From: Plotosus lineatus
Lineage: Eukaryota > Chordata > Actinopteri > Siluriformes > Plotosidae
Length of the DNA: 64,000 bases
Reading direction: 5' to 3'
NCBI GenBank assembly: GCA_024760905.1
Contig: CM045745.1
Location: 4,187,782-4,251,781, forward strand
Positions 34,275 through 45,779 of the stretch are shown here, piece by piece. Below the pieces are notes generated by a model that saw nothing but the letters and a program-made list of their open reading frames with translations, did no database searches and was not told the origin of the DNA. Position 1 is the first letter of the stretch; each line of letters starts with the position of its first letter. The position numbers were made by a program, and so were the translations under genes.

Positions 34275-34682
34275 CATGGCTTCAACAACAACCGATAATG
34301 ACAGCGAAGCAAAATATGCGAGAGTGTCCAAGGCAAAAGCGATGACACTATAATATTGTCAGACGTTGTCAATCATCTGACAGGTGACCAGAGGGCGGGG
34401 TATCTGAGTAAAATAAAGCAGCTGGGGATTGCTGATCCATAGCTTATGCCACAGTCAATGTTTAGGAATGTGTTAGAATGCGACCATTCTTCCCTTCCTG
34501 CTTTTGCCTACTTGGATCTTTGTACATATCTTGTCCACGGCCCGTCTCCATTTACTGGCAAAGAGTTAAAAGCTTACAAATCACTGGAAGCTTACAGGTA
34601 TTTTGTTGCCGAATTTGTAAGCTGTATGCAACAATGGGAGCCAGGAACCGGGAAGAGAGACTACCACCTCATAACGGCTTAG
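34275..34682 (+). pseudogene. YqaJ/SWIM-associated ORF remnant
   Basis: ATG at 34275 (MASTTTDNDSEAK), a frameshift, then AGYLSKIKQLGIADP, a stop, and an open stretch with FAYLDLCTYLVHGPS, GKELKAYKSLEAYRYFV. The KAYKSLEAY motif is typical of the N-terminal part of fish and invertebrate transposon proteins that carry a SWIM finger and YqaJ-type nuclease; neither of those domains remains here. It faces the THAP ORF. Confidence 0.55.
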
Positions 34683-34776
34683 GTGTGTGTTCTATCCCCA
34701 AATAGACGTACACAAACAAATGCTTATGCAATAATACATTACAATTATCACTGCTTATAATGGTTGTATAAATTCA

Positions 34777-34782
<6 letters not shown>

Positions 34783-34836
<54 letters not shown>

Positions 34837-34851
34837 ATATGTATATATATA
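34783..34851. repeat. (TA)n/(TATG)n before RTE copy C
   Basis: Microsatellite directly abutting the RTE 5' end. Confidence 0.93.
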
Positions 34852-37800
34852 ATGCAGCCGTGAGGGGGGGGCACAAACCAGTGTCTCTCCCTCACGCCGG
34901 TCCCAAGCCCGGATAAATGCAGAGGGTTGCGTCAGGAAGGGCATCCGGCGTAAAACAAATGCCAAATAAACTATGCGAATCACAAGAAAGAATGACATAC
35001 CGGATCGGTCGAGGCCGGGTTAACAACGACCGCCATCAGTGCCGTCAACCAACAGGGTGCTGATGGAAATTGGACTACTGTTGGTCGAAGACGTCGAAGA
35101 AGGAGAGGCGGGAGGCGTGTCCGTTGCCAGAGAGAGAAGAGGAAAGGCATGAGTCTAGGACTGAAAGTAGGGACTTTGAATATTGGAACTATGACAGGAA
35201 AAGGTAGAGAGCTGGCTGACATGATGCAGAGGAGGAAGGTGGACATACTGTGTGTTCAGGAGACCAGGTGGAAAGGTCGCAAGGCTAGAAGCATAGGAGC
35301 AGGGTTTAAGCTGTTTTATCACGGTGTGGATGGGAAGAGAAATGGAGTCGGAGTCATCTTGAAGGAGGAGTTTGCCAGGAATGTTCTAGAAGTGAAAAGA
35401 GTGTCAGACAGAGTGATGAGTCTCAAGTTAGAAATTAAAGGTGTGATGGTCAATGTTGTTAGTGCTTATGCCCCACAGACAGGATGTGAGCGAGAAGAGA
35501 AGGAGAGATTCTGGAGGGAGTTAGATGAAGTGATGCAGAGTACCCCAGAGGTGAAAGAGTGGTCATTGGGGCAGACTTCAATGGACATGTTGGTGCAGGA
35601 AACAGAGGGACGAGGAAGTGATGGGTAGGTTTGGTATCCAGGACAGGAACGCATGAAGGACAGATGTTGGTAGATTTTGCAAAAGGATGGAAATGGCTGT
35701 GGTGAATACTTTCTTCCAGAAGAGAGAGGAGCATAGGGTGACTTATAAAAGTGGAGGTAGGAGCACACAGGTAGACTACATCTTGTGCAGGCGATGTAAT
35801 TTAAAGGAAGTCAGTGACTGCAAAGTAGTAGCGGGTGAGAGTGTTGCCAAACAGCATAGGATGGTGGTGTGCAGGATGATGCTGATGGTGAGGAAGGTGA
35901 AGAAGGCAAAGGCAGAGCAGAAGACAAAGTGGTGGAAGTTGAAAAGGAAGAGTGTCGGGTTGTCTTCAAGGAGGAGTTGAAACAGGCTTTGGGTGGTCAG
36001 GAAGTGCTTCCAGATGACTGGACAACTACAGCGAATGTGATCAGGAGACAGGTAGGAGAATATTTGGTGTGTCATCTGGAAGGAAAGTAGATAAGGAGAC
36101 TTGGTGGTGGAATGAGGAAGTGCAGGAGTGTGTACAAAGGAAGAGATTAGCTAAGAAGAAGTGGGACATTGACAAAACCGAAGAGAGTAAACAGGAGTAC
36201 AGGGAGACACAGCGTAAGGCAAAGGTAGCAGTGTCAAAGGCCAAACAGAGTGCTTTTGATGACTTGTATGCTCGGCTGGAAAGTAAGGAGGGAGAAAATG
36301 ATTTATACAGGTTGGCACAGCAGAGAAATAGAGATGGGAAGGACGTGCAGCAAGTTAGATTGATAAAGGACAGAGAGGGAAATGTATTGACTGATGACAG
36401 AAGTGTGCTGGGAAGATGGAAAGAGTACTTTGAAGAGCTGATGAATGAGGAAAATGAGAGAGAAAAAGAGTAGAAGAGGTGACTGTTGAGGACCAGGAAG
36501 TAGCAAAGATTAGTAAGGGTGAAGTGAGGAGGGCATTGAAGAGGATGAAGAATGGAAAGGCAGTTGGTCCTGATGACATACCGGTGGAGGTATGGAAGTG
36601 TCTAGGAGAGGTAGCAGTAGATTTTCTGACAAGAACATTTAACAAGGTCTTAGAGAGTGAGAGGATGCCAGAGGAATGGAGGAGAAGTGTGCTGGTGCCC
36701 ATTTTTAAGAACAAGGGAGACGTGCAGAGTTGTGGCAACTACAGAGGGATAAAGTTGATGAGCCATACGATGAAGTTATGGGAAAGAATAGTGGAAGCTA
36801 GACTAAGGGCAGAAGTCAGCATTTGTGAACAACAGTTTGGTTTCATGCCCAGAAAGAGCACCACAGATGCAGTGTTTGCCTTGAGGATGTTAATGGAGAA
36901 GTACAGAGAAGGTCAGACAGAGCTGCATTGTGCCTTTGTGGATCTGGAGAAAGCATATGACAGGGTGCCGAGAGAAGAACTGTGGTATTGCATGAGGAAG
37001 TCTGGAGTGGCAGAGAAGTATGTTAGAGTGGTGCAGGACATGTATGAGAGATGTAAGACAGTGGTGAGGTGTGCTGTCGGTGTGACAGAAGAGTTCAAGG
37101 TGGAGGTGGGACTGCATCAAGGGTCAGCTCTCAGCCCCTTCTTGTTCGCTATGGTGATGGACAGGCTGACAGACGAGGTTAGACAAGATTCCCCATGGAC
37201 TATGATGTTTGCAGATGACATTGTAATCTGTAGTGAGAGCAGAGAACAAGTGCAGGAAAATCTAGAGAGGTGGAGGTATGCCCTGGAAAGGAGGGAATGA
37301 AGATTAGCCTCAGTAAGACAGAGTACATGTGCATGAATGCCAAGGACCAAAGAGGAACGGTGAGATTACAGGGAGCAGAGATAAGAAAGGTGGAGGATTT
37401 TAAGTACTTAGGCTCAACAATCCAGAGCAATGGCGAGTGTGGAAAAGAGGTCAAGAAGCGTGTGCAGGCAGGTTGGAATGGTTGGAGAAAAGTGTCCGGT
37501 GTGATGTGTGATAGGAGGGTATCGGCAAAAATGAAAGGAAAAGTGTACAAAGGGGTGTTGAGGCCAACGATGCTGTATGGGTTAGAAACAGTGGCCCTGG
37601 GGAAAAGACAGGAGGCAGAGTTGGAGGTAGCAGAGATGAAAATGTTGAGGTTCTCTTTGGGAGTAACGAGGATGGATAGGATTAGGAATGAGTACGTCAG
37701 AGTGACAGCACATGTAAGACGTTTTGGAGACAAAGTCAGAGAGGCTAGATTGAGATGGTTTGGACATGTACAGAGGAGGGATAGTGAGTATATTGGTAAT

Positions 37801-37988
37801 AGGATGCTGAGGCTGGAACTACCAGGCAAAAGGCCTAGAGGAAGACCAAAGAGACGATTCATGGATGTGGTAAAGGAGGACATGAAGGTCGTTGGTGTAA
37901 GAGAAGAAGATGCAAAGGATAGGGTGAGATGGAGGCAGATGATTCGCTGTGGCGACCCCTGAAGGGAAAAGCCGAAAGGAAAAGAAGA

Positions 37989-37990
<2 letters not shown>
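34852..37990 (+). mobile_element. RTE LINE copy C, full length (3.1 kb), frameshifted
   Basis: Most complete family member: 5'UTR from AATGCAGCCGTGAGG to a 3' end AAAGCCGAAAGGAAAAGAAG. Endonuclease 35149-35628 (LNIGTMTGKGRELADMMQRR, CVQETRWKG, VVSAYAPQTG), frameshift near 35560, SGGRSTQVDYILCRR (about 35750). Linker 36069-36473. RT 36479-37300 intact over 273 residues (GPDDIPVEVWKCLGE, VPIFKNKGDVQSCGNYRG, AFVDLEKAYDRVP, GLHQGSALSPFLFAMVMD, FADDIVICS), frameshift near 37297. C-terminal domain to 37962 with LRWFGHVQRRD and GRPKRRF. Flanked by (TA)n on both sides. Confidence 0.93.
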
Positions 37991-38026
<36 letters not shown>

Positions 38027-38043
38027 GTGTGTGTGTGTTTATG

Positions 38044-38133
<90 letters not shown>
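37991..38133. repeat. (TA)n-(TG)n-(TA)n compound microsatellite
   Basis: Starts at the last base of RTE copy C and ends at the remaining right part of the ISL2EU-like element. Confidence 0.93.
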
Positions 38134-38137
<4 letters not shown>

Positions 38138-38139
38138 GT

Positions 38140-38325
38140 ATAAATACCTGATACAAAGTATTCGCTGCATATTCTACTGTATTCTGTAGGATTCCAGTCT
38201 TTCCTATTTCCCGCTGTGATCCACTTGGGTGTTCTCTCCGGGTCAGATGTAAAACAATAAAATGACAGTGCGGACTTACTCCTCTGTCTATTTGCACAGC
38301 CAACATCGCAACACGATATAGCCAT
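38140..38325 (-). pseudogene. THAP zinc-finger exon of a transposase
   Basis: Minus-strand ATG at 38325 opens [16 protein letters not shown], then [14 protein letters not shown] and ICSEYFVSG. The spacing C..C, FtsDPER..kWi.A, then C-S-E-x-F fits a THAP C2CH finger. The ligand His of CSEHF is Tyr here, so zinc binding is probably lost. The ORF runs into (TA)n after 60 residues. THAP fingers occur in P, Kolobok and ISL2EU transposases; the end sequence and partner ORF favour the last. Confidence 0.65.
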
Positions 38326-38640
38326 ACTCACTGCTTATTTTGCATCATTCTGGGTAAGTTAGTAATGGACAAACGACATCCAGTTGGGTAATGTTGAACT
38401 ACTATTACTTATTTTAAAATGTTTAGCAATGTTGAATGAGCGAACGTCGTCCGGATCATGCCGTCCAATATGGAATGTAAACATAAGTCACGTGACCCTG
38501 TGACGTCACGTGCAAAACCGCAATTGCTGCCGCTCTCAACTAGGGCTTATTTTAAGGGGAGGGCCTATATTAAAATCATCTTGTAAAATCACACTAGGTC
38601 TTATTTTGTGGTTAGGTCTTATTTTCAGGGAAACACTGTA

Positions 38641-39643
38641 CTAACAATAATGATAATCATTTATTTATACAAGAATACTCTTTTTTTTTTTTAAATAAAA
38701 AGCATTAGCATGAACAAAAGCATGACTCAAGCCAAATAAAATAAATACAGGCTAGAATAATTACAGTACAAAATATAATACACTTATATAATACACTTAT
38801 CAGCCATAACATTAATACCACTGGAATAGGCTGCAGTTAGGCAGCACCATCCACAGCAAGCAGGTATACAGTGCATGTTCTGATACCGTTTTATCGTAGC
38901 CAACATTGACAGTCTCAGCAGTTTGTGCTACAGTAACTTTTCTTATGAAAATAGCAGACATTCTGGTCTTTGAGTCCCACGGGCATGAGTAAGTCTTTGA
39001 TACTGATGCCAGATCACTGGTCTTCTTTCCTTGGGTCACCTTTCATAGGTACTTACCACTGCATACCACGGACACCCCACAAGGCCTTCCATTTTGGTGA
39101 TCATTGCACCATTTAGCTATCAAAATATGACTTTTATCAAAGTCATTCATATCCTTAGTTTTGCTCTTGTAATTATTTTGCTGTACACAGCACAGGAAAT
39201 TGACTTGCAAACTAAAGCCAGACTTACATGTAAGCAATATAGCTGTGAAATAGTGCAATGTTGTTTTAGGTTAGTTTTGGCTAAAAATTCTTCCATCATG
39301 CTAAATTAGTGGGTTCCTTAAAATCCTTTGAATATCTTCAATTATCATATTGGTATGTGTGAAAACTTCTAATTTTGCAGGTTATTTTTTGTGTAGTTCT
39401 AAAAATGTTCACCAAGATCGCAGATACCATTTACCTCAAATTCAACTCTTTCTAAAAAAATGCAAATTATAGTTTGAATTTATAATTCTAAATACAATTT
39501 GCATTTGTATTCAAACAAGATCACTTGTGTGTGATTCAGGCGTGTTGACTTGCTTCAGTCAATTGAACTTCTGTGAGCACAGCATGTAGCAAACTCATTC
39601 AAAGAAGTTTAAATAAATTGCTTATTTGGGGTTTTTAAATCTA
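38641..39643. other. unassigned intron DNA
   Basis: Contains a T-run near 38682 and ACTTATCAGCCATAACATTA at 38803-38822, a motif of a common fish Tc1/hobo-like repeat. Otherwise nothing recognised. Confidence 0.4.
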
Positions 39644-40159
39644 TAGTGGTACCTCACCTTACAACAATTAATCCGTTCCAGAGCTTTTTATGTAACCTGC
39701 ATTTGTCGTAAGTTGAACCGCATTTTACATGTAAAACACGTGATTTGTTCCAAGGCTCCCAATACTACCCCCTAAACCCTTTAAAAATTATAAAAGCATA
39801 CCTTTTAAGACTTCTTTTTGCTTCAATATCGTACCGATATGGCCATAGTCCTTTGTGATATCACTCGAGCCCATTTCTTCTTCTCACTCGTACCGGAAAT
39901 TACATGCGTGTGTGTGTGCGTGCGCATGTGTGTGTGTGTGTGTGTGTGTGTGAGATGGGAATTTTGAACGTCATTGATGGGAGCGCAGCTCGTGCATTGT
40001 TTGAATGGCGCGTTTTAATGTTTGAATGGCGTGTTTGAATTTTTAAGATGGTGCTTTCGTAACATGAACTTCATATCCTGAGACAAAAAATCTAGGAAAA
40101 TGCTTGTCATAAACTGAATTTTTCATTTGGTGAGACTTTCGTAAGGTGAGGTACCACTG
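39644..40159. mobile_element. Tigger-like MITE (family 3), 516 bp
   Basis: Ends (C/T)AGTGGTACCTCACCTTAC and GTAAGGTGAGGTACCACTG, with TA outside. Interior shares GATTTGTTCCAAGGCTCCCA with family 2 and carries a (TG)n. Confidence 0.8.
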
Positions 40160-41039
40160 TACTACAGAACTTTCTTCATGTTTTGTGGAATGGCATTGTG
40201 TTGTATTTCTATGATTTCAGAATAAGTAACTGACAAAGCGTGAGTGTTTGTTTGCCTTTTTGATTCCAAAATTATACACTTAGGATAATGTTATATTTAT
40301 GTTCCCCCTGAACTCAGAGAATCCCAGTGAGAAAAATGGCTCTCAAGACTTCCACTTCCTTGGTATTTGACACAAACGGCTTAAACACTGCTCCTTTATC
40401 GTGTTGTTTACATTCTGATTTTAGCTTGTGACATTGCATATTTAGACTAACACCAAGTGCTACTATCTGTTGTTTTAAAATATAAAAATACTCGTGTCAT
40501 GGTCTTCCCGTTTTTCAGTAGAAATAGTCTTCCCTTTTTGCAGTAGAATCCCCAGATTGTGGCTGCTTAATCAAGTAAATAATCATGTAAATACTTTCTT
40601 CTTTTCACCTGATCTGTGTGTGTGTGTGTGTGTATGTGTGTGTGTGTCACTTATGTTCATTTCATAAGAAGTTTATAAATCTATATTCAACCAATATTAT
40701 TTGATATACTGTATTATTATAATATATTAATCCTGCAAGCGAAACCTTTTTGCTCTGCATTTATCTCATCCAAAGTGAGCACACACAGACACACACATGT
40801 AAATTGTGAACACAGAAACTCAGAGCAGTGGGCTGTCACACTGCAGTGCCAGGAGAGCAGTTGGAGATTAGATGCCTTGCTCAAAAGCATTTCAGCCATG
40901 AAGGTGGAAGAAGTGAAGGTTCTGCACCCCCCCATCCCCCCCCCTTCATCCCCACACATTTTCATTGTTGGTCTCAAGCCCACTTCTCTAATCGGGAATC
41001 TATAGCTGCTTCAAATTCATATACTGTGTAGGGTCATAT
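40160..41039. other. unassigned intron DNA
   Basis: Short (TG)n at 40615-40648 and a C-run near 40930-40945; no gene recognised. Confidence 0.5.
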
Positions 41040-41362
41040 ACTAATTAGGGTCACAGGGAGGTTGGTGCCCATGTCAGCCAATTTTGAGCCAGGGCAGAGT
41101 ACACCCTGAACAGATAGCCTGGCCATTGCAGGGCAGAAACATGCTAACAGTTATGCAGCTACTCTTTACAAAAGTCAACAATGGTTCTTTTACATGCTGA
41201 GGCCATATGGGAGCACCATAGACAATGAGAGACTCGGCCGGCCTTTGATAACCCAGTTAACCATACTAGGGTGACAGTAGTGACAGCTCTTGAGAGTGGG
41301 GCTTGGACCCCCAACCTTGGGATCGGTAATCCAGCACCTTATCACCAGGCCACCACCGCCCT
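41040..41362 (-). mobile_element. SINE, L2-tail type
   Basis: CTAATTAGGGTCACAGGGAG tail, body CAATGGTTCTTTTACATGCT and GATAACCCAGTTAACC, and head remnant ending GGCCACCACCGCCC. Carries a small insertion near 41203. Confidence 0.8.
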
Positions 41363-41374
41363 TCTTATGAAGTA

Positions 41375-42598
41375 CAGTAGGCCCTTGACTATTCGCGGTT
41401 TTGCACTCGCGGTTTGAGTATTCACGAACTGCCGAGCAGCTCGCACGTGATTCAAATTCAGCTAATGGCTGTCCTCCTTCCTACTGATTGGTTGAGGTGA
41501 TGTAACGGCCCTTTTTCCTCATTCGTGCACAAGTTGGCAATGAGCCTTTTTCGTGCGTTTTAATTACCAGTTAAGTTCTATGATGTCACTCAAACGCCTG
41601 CTTAAGCACCAGAAAAAGGTAATGAGGTTGGATGTCTCTTCTGAAGAAATAAGACTTTCTCTGGAAGAAACAACAGTTTCCTCTGAAGTCATGTCATTGC
41701 TGAAGAGAAATACAGTAATCGTTTGAACTGTTGGAAAACACGCCACTATTAAAGTCTTTTCAAATTATTATTCTTTTTTAATTAATATGCCGTTACATGA
41801 CCTAAGGTAATGTTTCAAATGTTTGTGTGTTATATTTTATTTACTGTGGTGTAGCATGTTTCTCATTGTGTTTGGTTTATCCAATTTATTACATTTCTTG
41901 TTCTTTTATGTCCTTTTTGTTATGGGCTGTGTGTTGAGGGACTTTGATTTTGGCGCTGTGCCTCTCACTAACTGTTTACTTCCTAAGGGGCGTGGCTGAG
42001 CTGCTCTGGAGCACACACCTGGATTCACTATTCTCATTTACTCCCAATAAACAAAAGCACGCTCACCTCTGCGCCAGAGGATTAACTCACATCAACATCA
42101 CCGCTTCTTTGGTTTGTAACGCCTCTTACTCCATCACTCTAAAACTCTGTTTTGTACTCGCTCCGGCTGGGCGTGGCTGAGCTGCTCGGACTTAATACAG
42201 TTAATACCTGAATTCAGTCGTGTCATGCCTAATGCAATACAGTACGTTCCTCTAGTGGGCATTTTTGAAAACTACAGTGCTGTATGTTTATAAACAGAAT
42301 GCACTGAAAGGTGTTTTTATATGTATGCTGTATAATGTTTATATTTTAGCATCAATAAATATAACAGTAAAAATTGAAAAGTTTTTCTTAATCATTACTA
42401 TATTTTACTACATTAATACTGTATTAATGAGTAAGACTGTCTATAGAATGTGTTTAAGAAGCATATTTTAGGGCATGTAATAGATACATATTTTACTTAC
42501 AGCTGCTCATTTGCGCATGTGACGTCATACATGGGGTTTTACTTCCGGGTACAGAACTCGCGGATTATCTCGATTCACGAAGGGGGGGGGGGGGGGGT
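41375..42598. mobile_element. Tigger-like element (family 4), about 1.2 kb
   Basis: Begins CAGTAGGCCCTTGACTATTC after TA. The far end CTCGCGGATTATCTCGATTC and a run of 16 G is the decayed complement of the family end seen at 48736. Interior TGAGTAAGACTGTCTATAGA is shared with that copy. A 60-codon stretch at 41580-41740 may be a relic; no DDE motif seen. Confidence 0.65.
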
Positions 42599-42686
42599 AT
42601 GTATAAATGTTTAAATTTAAACATTTACTATTACCCCTACACATCCCTAATGAGCAAGATAGTGGCAAAGAAAAATTCCCTTAGTA

Positions 42687-43011
42687 CAGTCAGCCCCCAA
42701 CTTAAGAAATTATTCGTTCCAGAGCCCCTTTCGTATTGCGGGGATTTCGTAAGTAGGGGTGGCATCTTACATGTTAAACGCCTAATTCGTTCCAAGGCTC
42801 CAGTCTTTGGACTGGATAAACCCCATAAACCCTTTAAAATAATAAAAGTACACCAATTTTGTATGAAATGTGTTAAAAGTGAAAGAAAATTATTTATTAA
42901 ACCATTTAAACATTTTATTAACATATTAAACCATTTTATTATCATATTTATTAATTAAATCATTATGAAATATTTTTTTATTCAACACACACACACACAC
43001 ACACCCCTGTC

Positions 43012-43064
<53 letters not shown>

Positions 43065-43630
43065 TAGACACATTACAATGCACATGTTTATTCTAGCGTT
43101 GCGGGCCACGCCCACAAGACGTGAATTCAAAGCGCATTCCCTGCTTGACCATTTACTGAATTAAAACAACTTAAAAATCTAAACTAAAAACTAAAGTGTT
43201 ATTCCTTCTCTCTCTCTCCCTCTCTCCCTCTCACCCCCTCGCGCGTGCACACCTGAATTCAAAACGCATTCCCTGCTTGACAAACTCAACTTTAATTTGA
43301 TTCCTTGAGGGATCGGAATTCCAGATGAGCTCAAATGCGCCCACATTTATTAAACATTTACTGAATTAAAACAACTTTAAAAAAAACTAAACTAAAGAAT
43401 GAAGCTTCCTTCTGTCTCTATCTGGGAGGCCAGCGGGGCGGGATGTTGAGAGACAGCCAATGAGAGAGCAACTCGCGCGTTGTGTGAAATTTTGATTGGC
43501 GCGTTTTAATTTTGAATTTCTTTTCGTAAGAGGGGGTTGTTTCGTATCTCGGGGACGGAAACTCAGGAAAATGTTTTTTGTAATCTGGGGATTTCGTACA
43601 CAGGGGTCTTCGTAAGTTGGGGGCCGACTG
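42687..43630. mobile_element. Tigger-like MITE (family 2), 944 bp
   Basis: Ends CAGTCAGCCCCCAACTTAAG and CGTAAGTTGGGGGCCGACTG between TA dinucleotides. Interior includes two (CA)n and a (TC)n tract at 42987-43064 and GCGGGATGTTGAGAGACAGC as in 15973-16937. Confidence 0.87.
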
Positions 43631-43889
43631 TAGTTATGAAGAAGAAACCTTGAGAGGAACCAATTCCAAAAGGGAAACCCATTCTCAATATCAATTTATA
43701 AAGTAGTATTTTATATTGGATGTGAAATTTAAGTGGGAGCCAGTACACTGGAGGTCGGGGTGATATGCTCGTGACCTCTGATTCTAGTAACGACTCTCAG
43801 TGTTCTGCATCATATGGTGACATCATATTTTTCATTTTAGCAACATTCCTAAGATAAAAGAAGGTCACTCAAGTAATATTATCTCCTAG

Positions 43890-45294
43890 TCCTTCTCAAA
43901 AAATTAGCATATTGTGATAAAGTTCATTATTTTCTGTAATGTACTGATAAAAATTAAACTTTCATATATTTTAGATTCATTGCACACCAACTGAAATATT
44001 TCAGGTCTTTTATTGTTTTAATACTGATGATTTTGGCATACAGCTCATGAAAACCCAAAATTCAGATCTCAAAAAATTAGCATATCATGTTCAGGTAGTC
44101 TAAACGAGCTATTAACTTAATCATCTGAATCAACCAATTAACTCTAAACACCTGCAAAAGATTCCTGAGGCTTTTAAAAACTCCCAGCCTGGTTCATTAC
44201 TCAAAACCACAATCATGGGTAAGACTGCCGACCTGACTGCTGTCCAGAAGGCCATCATTGACGCCCTCAAGCAAGAGGGTAAGACACAGAAAGAAATCGC
44301 TGAGCGAATAGGCTGTTCCCAGAGTGCTGTATCAAGCCACCTCAGTGGGACGTCTGTGGGAAGGAAAAAGTGTGGCAGAAAACGCTGCACAACCAGAAGA
44401 GGTGACCGGACCCTGAGGAAGATTGTGGAGAAGAGCCGATTCCAGACCTTGGGGGACCTGTGGAAGCAGTGGACTGGGCTACAGGTGCCGCATTCCCAGG
44501 TCAAGCCACTTTTGAGCCAGAAACAGCAGCAGAAGTGCCTGACCTGGGCTACAGAGAAGCAGCACTGGACTGTTGCTTAGTGGTCCAAAGTACTTTTTTC
44601 GGATGAAAGCAAATTTTGCATGTCATTCGGAAATCAAGGTTCCAGAGTCTGGAGGAAGACTGGGGAGAAGGAAATGCCAAAATGCCTGAAGTCCAGTGTC
44701 GAGTACCCACAGTCAGTGATGGTCTGGGGTGCCATGTCAGCTGCTGGTGTTGGTCCACTGTGTTTTATCAAGGGCAGGGTCGATGAGCTACTGGGCTCAA
44801 TTGGCCTGCCAACTCTCCTGACTTGAAGCCCATAGAGAATCTGTGGGATATTGTGAAGAGAAAGTTGAGAGACACCAGACCCAACACTGTGGATGAGCTT
44901 AAGGCCGCTATCGAAGCATCCTGGGCCTCCGTAACACCTCAGCAGTGCCACAGGCTGATTGCCTCCATGCCACGCCGCATTGAAGCAGTCATTTCTGCAA
45001 AAGGATTCCCGACCAAGTATTGAGTGCATAACTGAACATAATTATTTGAAGGTTGACTTTTTTGTATTAAAAACACTTTTTTTTATTGGTCGGATGAAAT
45101 ATGCTAATTTTTTGAGATAGGAATTTTGGGTTTTCATGAGCTATATGCCAAAATCATCAGTATTAAAACAATAAAAGACCTGAAATATTTCAGTTGGTGT
45201 GTAATGAATCTAAAATATATGAAGTTTAATTTTTATCAGTACATTACAGAAAATAATGAACTTTATCACAATATGCTAATTTTTTGAGAAGGAC
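43890..45294 (+). mobile_element. Tc1-like transposon, 1405 bp, inactive
   Basis: Long inverted repeats of roughly 200 bp (GTCCTTCTCAAAAAATTAGC at each end) between TA dinucleotides at 43888-43889 and 45295-45296. Inside is one transposase gene. The inverted repeats remain very similar, so the insertion looks young compared with its L2 host. Confidence 0.93.
44215..45023 (+). pseudogene. Tc1 transposase pseudogene
   Basis: ATG at 44215. Paired-type HTH: KAIIDALKQEGKTQKEIAER, then SQSAVSSHLSG; GRKKCGRKRCTTRRGDR follows. A TAG at 44578 (Gln to stop) interrupts the frame before the first catalytic Asp (LFSDESKF, about 44600). A deletion near 44785 removes the block with the second Asp. The third acidic site survives as SPDLKPIENLWDIVKRKL, and the C-terminus ends PRRIEAVISAKGFPTKY at 45023. 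Stop plus missing Asp rules out activity. Confidence 0.9.
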
Positions 45295-45779
45295 TAGTAT
45301 ATGAGCTTCAAATGAAAGTCCAGCATCAATAATCACTCCAAGGTTAGGGTGATCCATGAGAAAGTGGTAATTTTCAAATTTAGTCACAACTGACCTTCAT
45401 AAGCCTAAATTTGTTCTCCCAAATGCAAGTAAAATCTGGTGCAAATTTAAGGCACATTGATTCAAGTTTAGAGGTCCTTTATGTCCTGCAATTTTGCACT
45501 ATGGCAGCATTGCTAAAGTGTATGAGTGCCCAGTTAATGCAGCTTGTGTCTTCATGGAACAGGAGCTTTTGCTATGTATTTTGTAATGGGTTGTGTTTCT
45601 TGTAGTGCATACACATGAAATACGCATCATAGTTCTAAATGCCAGCATTTGAATCTTTACTTTTGTCAGACACCTAAATGTACAATTGACACTTTGAGTT
45701 CGATGTCTGGCACATTTATGATATCTGGATGCATAGACAAACACTGCCTGGATTGCATTGTCCAACTAATCTGAAGCTG

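Larger units (their letters stand above)
33782..38638. mobile_element. ISL2EU-like DNA transposon split by RTE copy C
   Basis: Left end ACCGTGTTCCCTGAAAATAA and right end complement TACAGTGTTTCCCTGAAAAT form inverted repeats, continuing as AAGAC...GGCTTATATTAAT on both sides. Between them are a plus ORF resembling the YqaJ/SWIM-associated protein and a minus ORF with a THAP zinc finger. This gene pair is what I recall for ISL2EU elements. The LINE at 34852-37990 and (TA)n tracts sit in the middle, leaving about 1.7 kb of transposon, so most coding sequence is gone. Confidence 0.6.

Noticed and set aside
34275..34682. host gene exon
   Set aside because: Frameshift and stop upstream, no splice sites, and it lies between transposon ends.
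37200..38306. 368-codon minus ORF
   Set aside because: Antisense shadow of the RTE C-terminal domain joined through (TA)n/(CA)n; only its first 60 codons (the THAP part) are meaningful.
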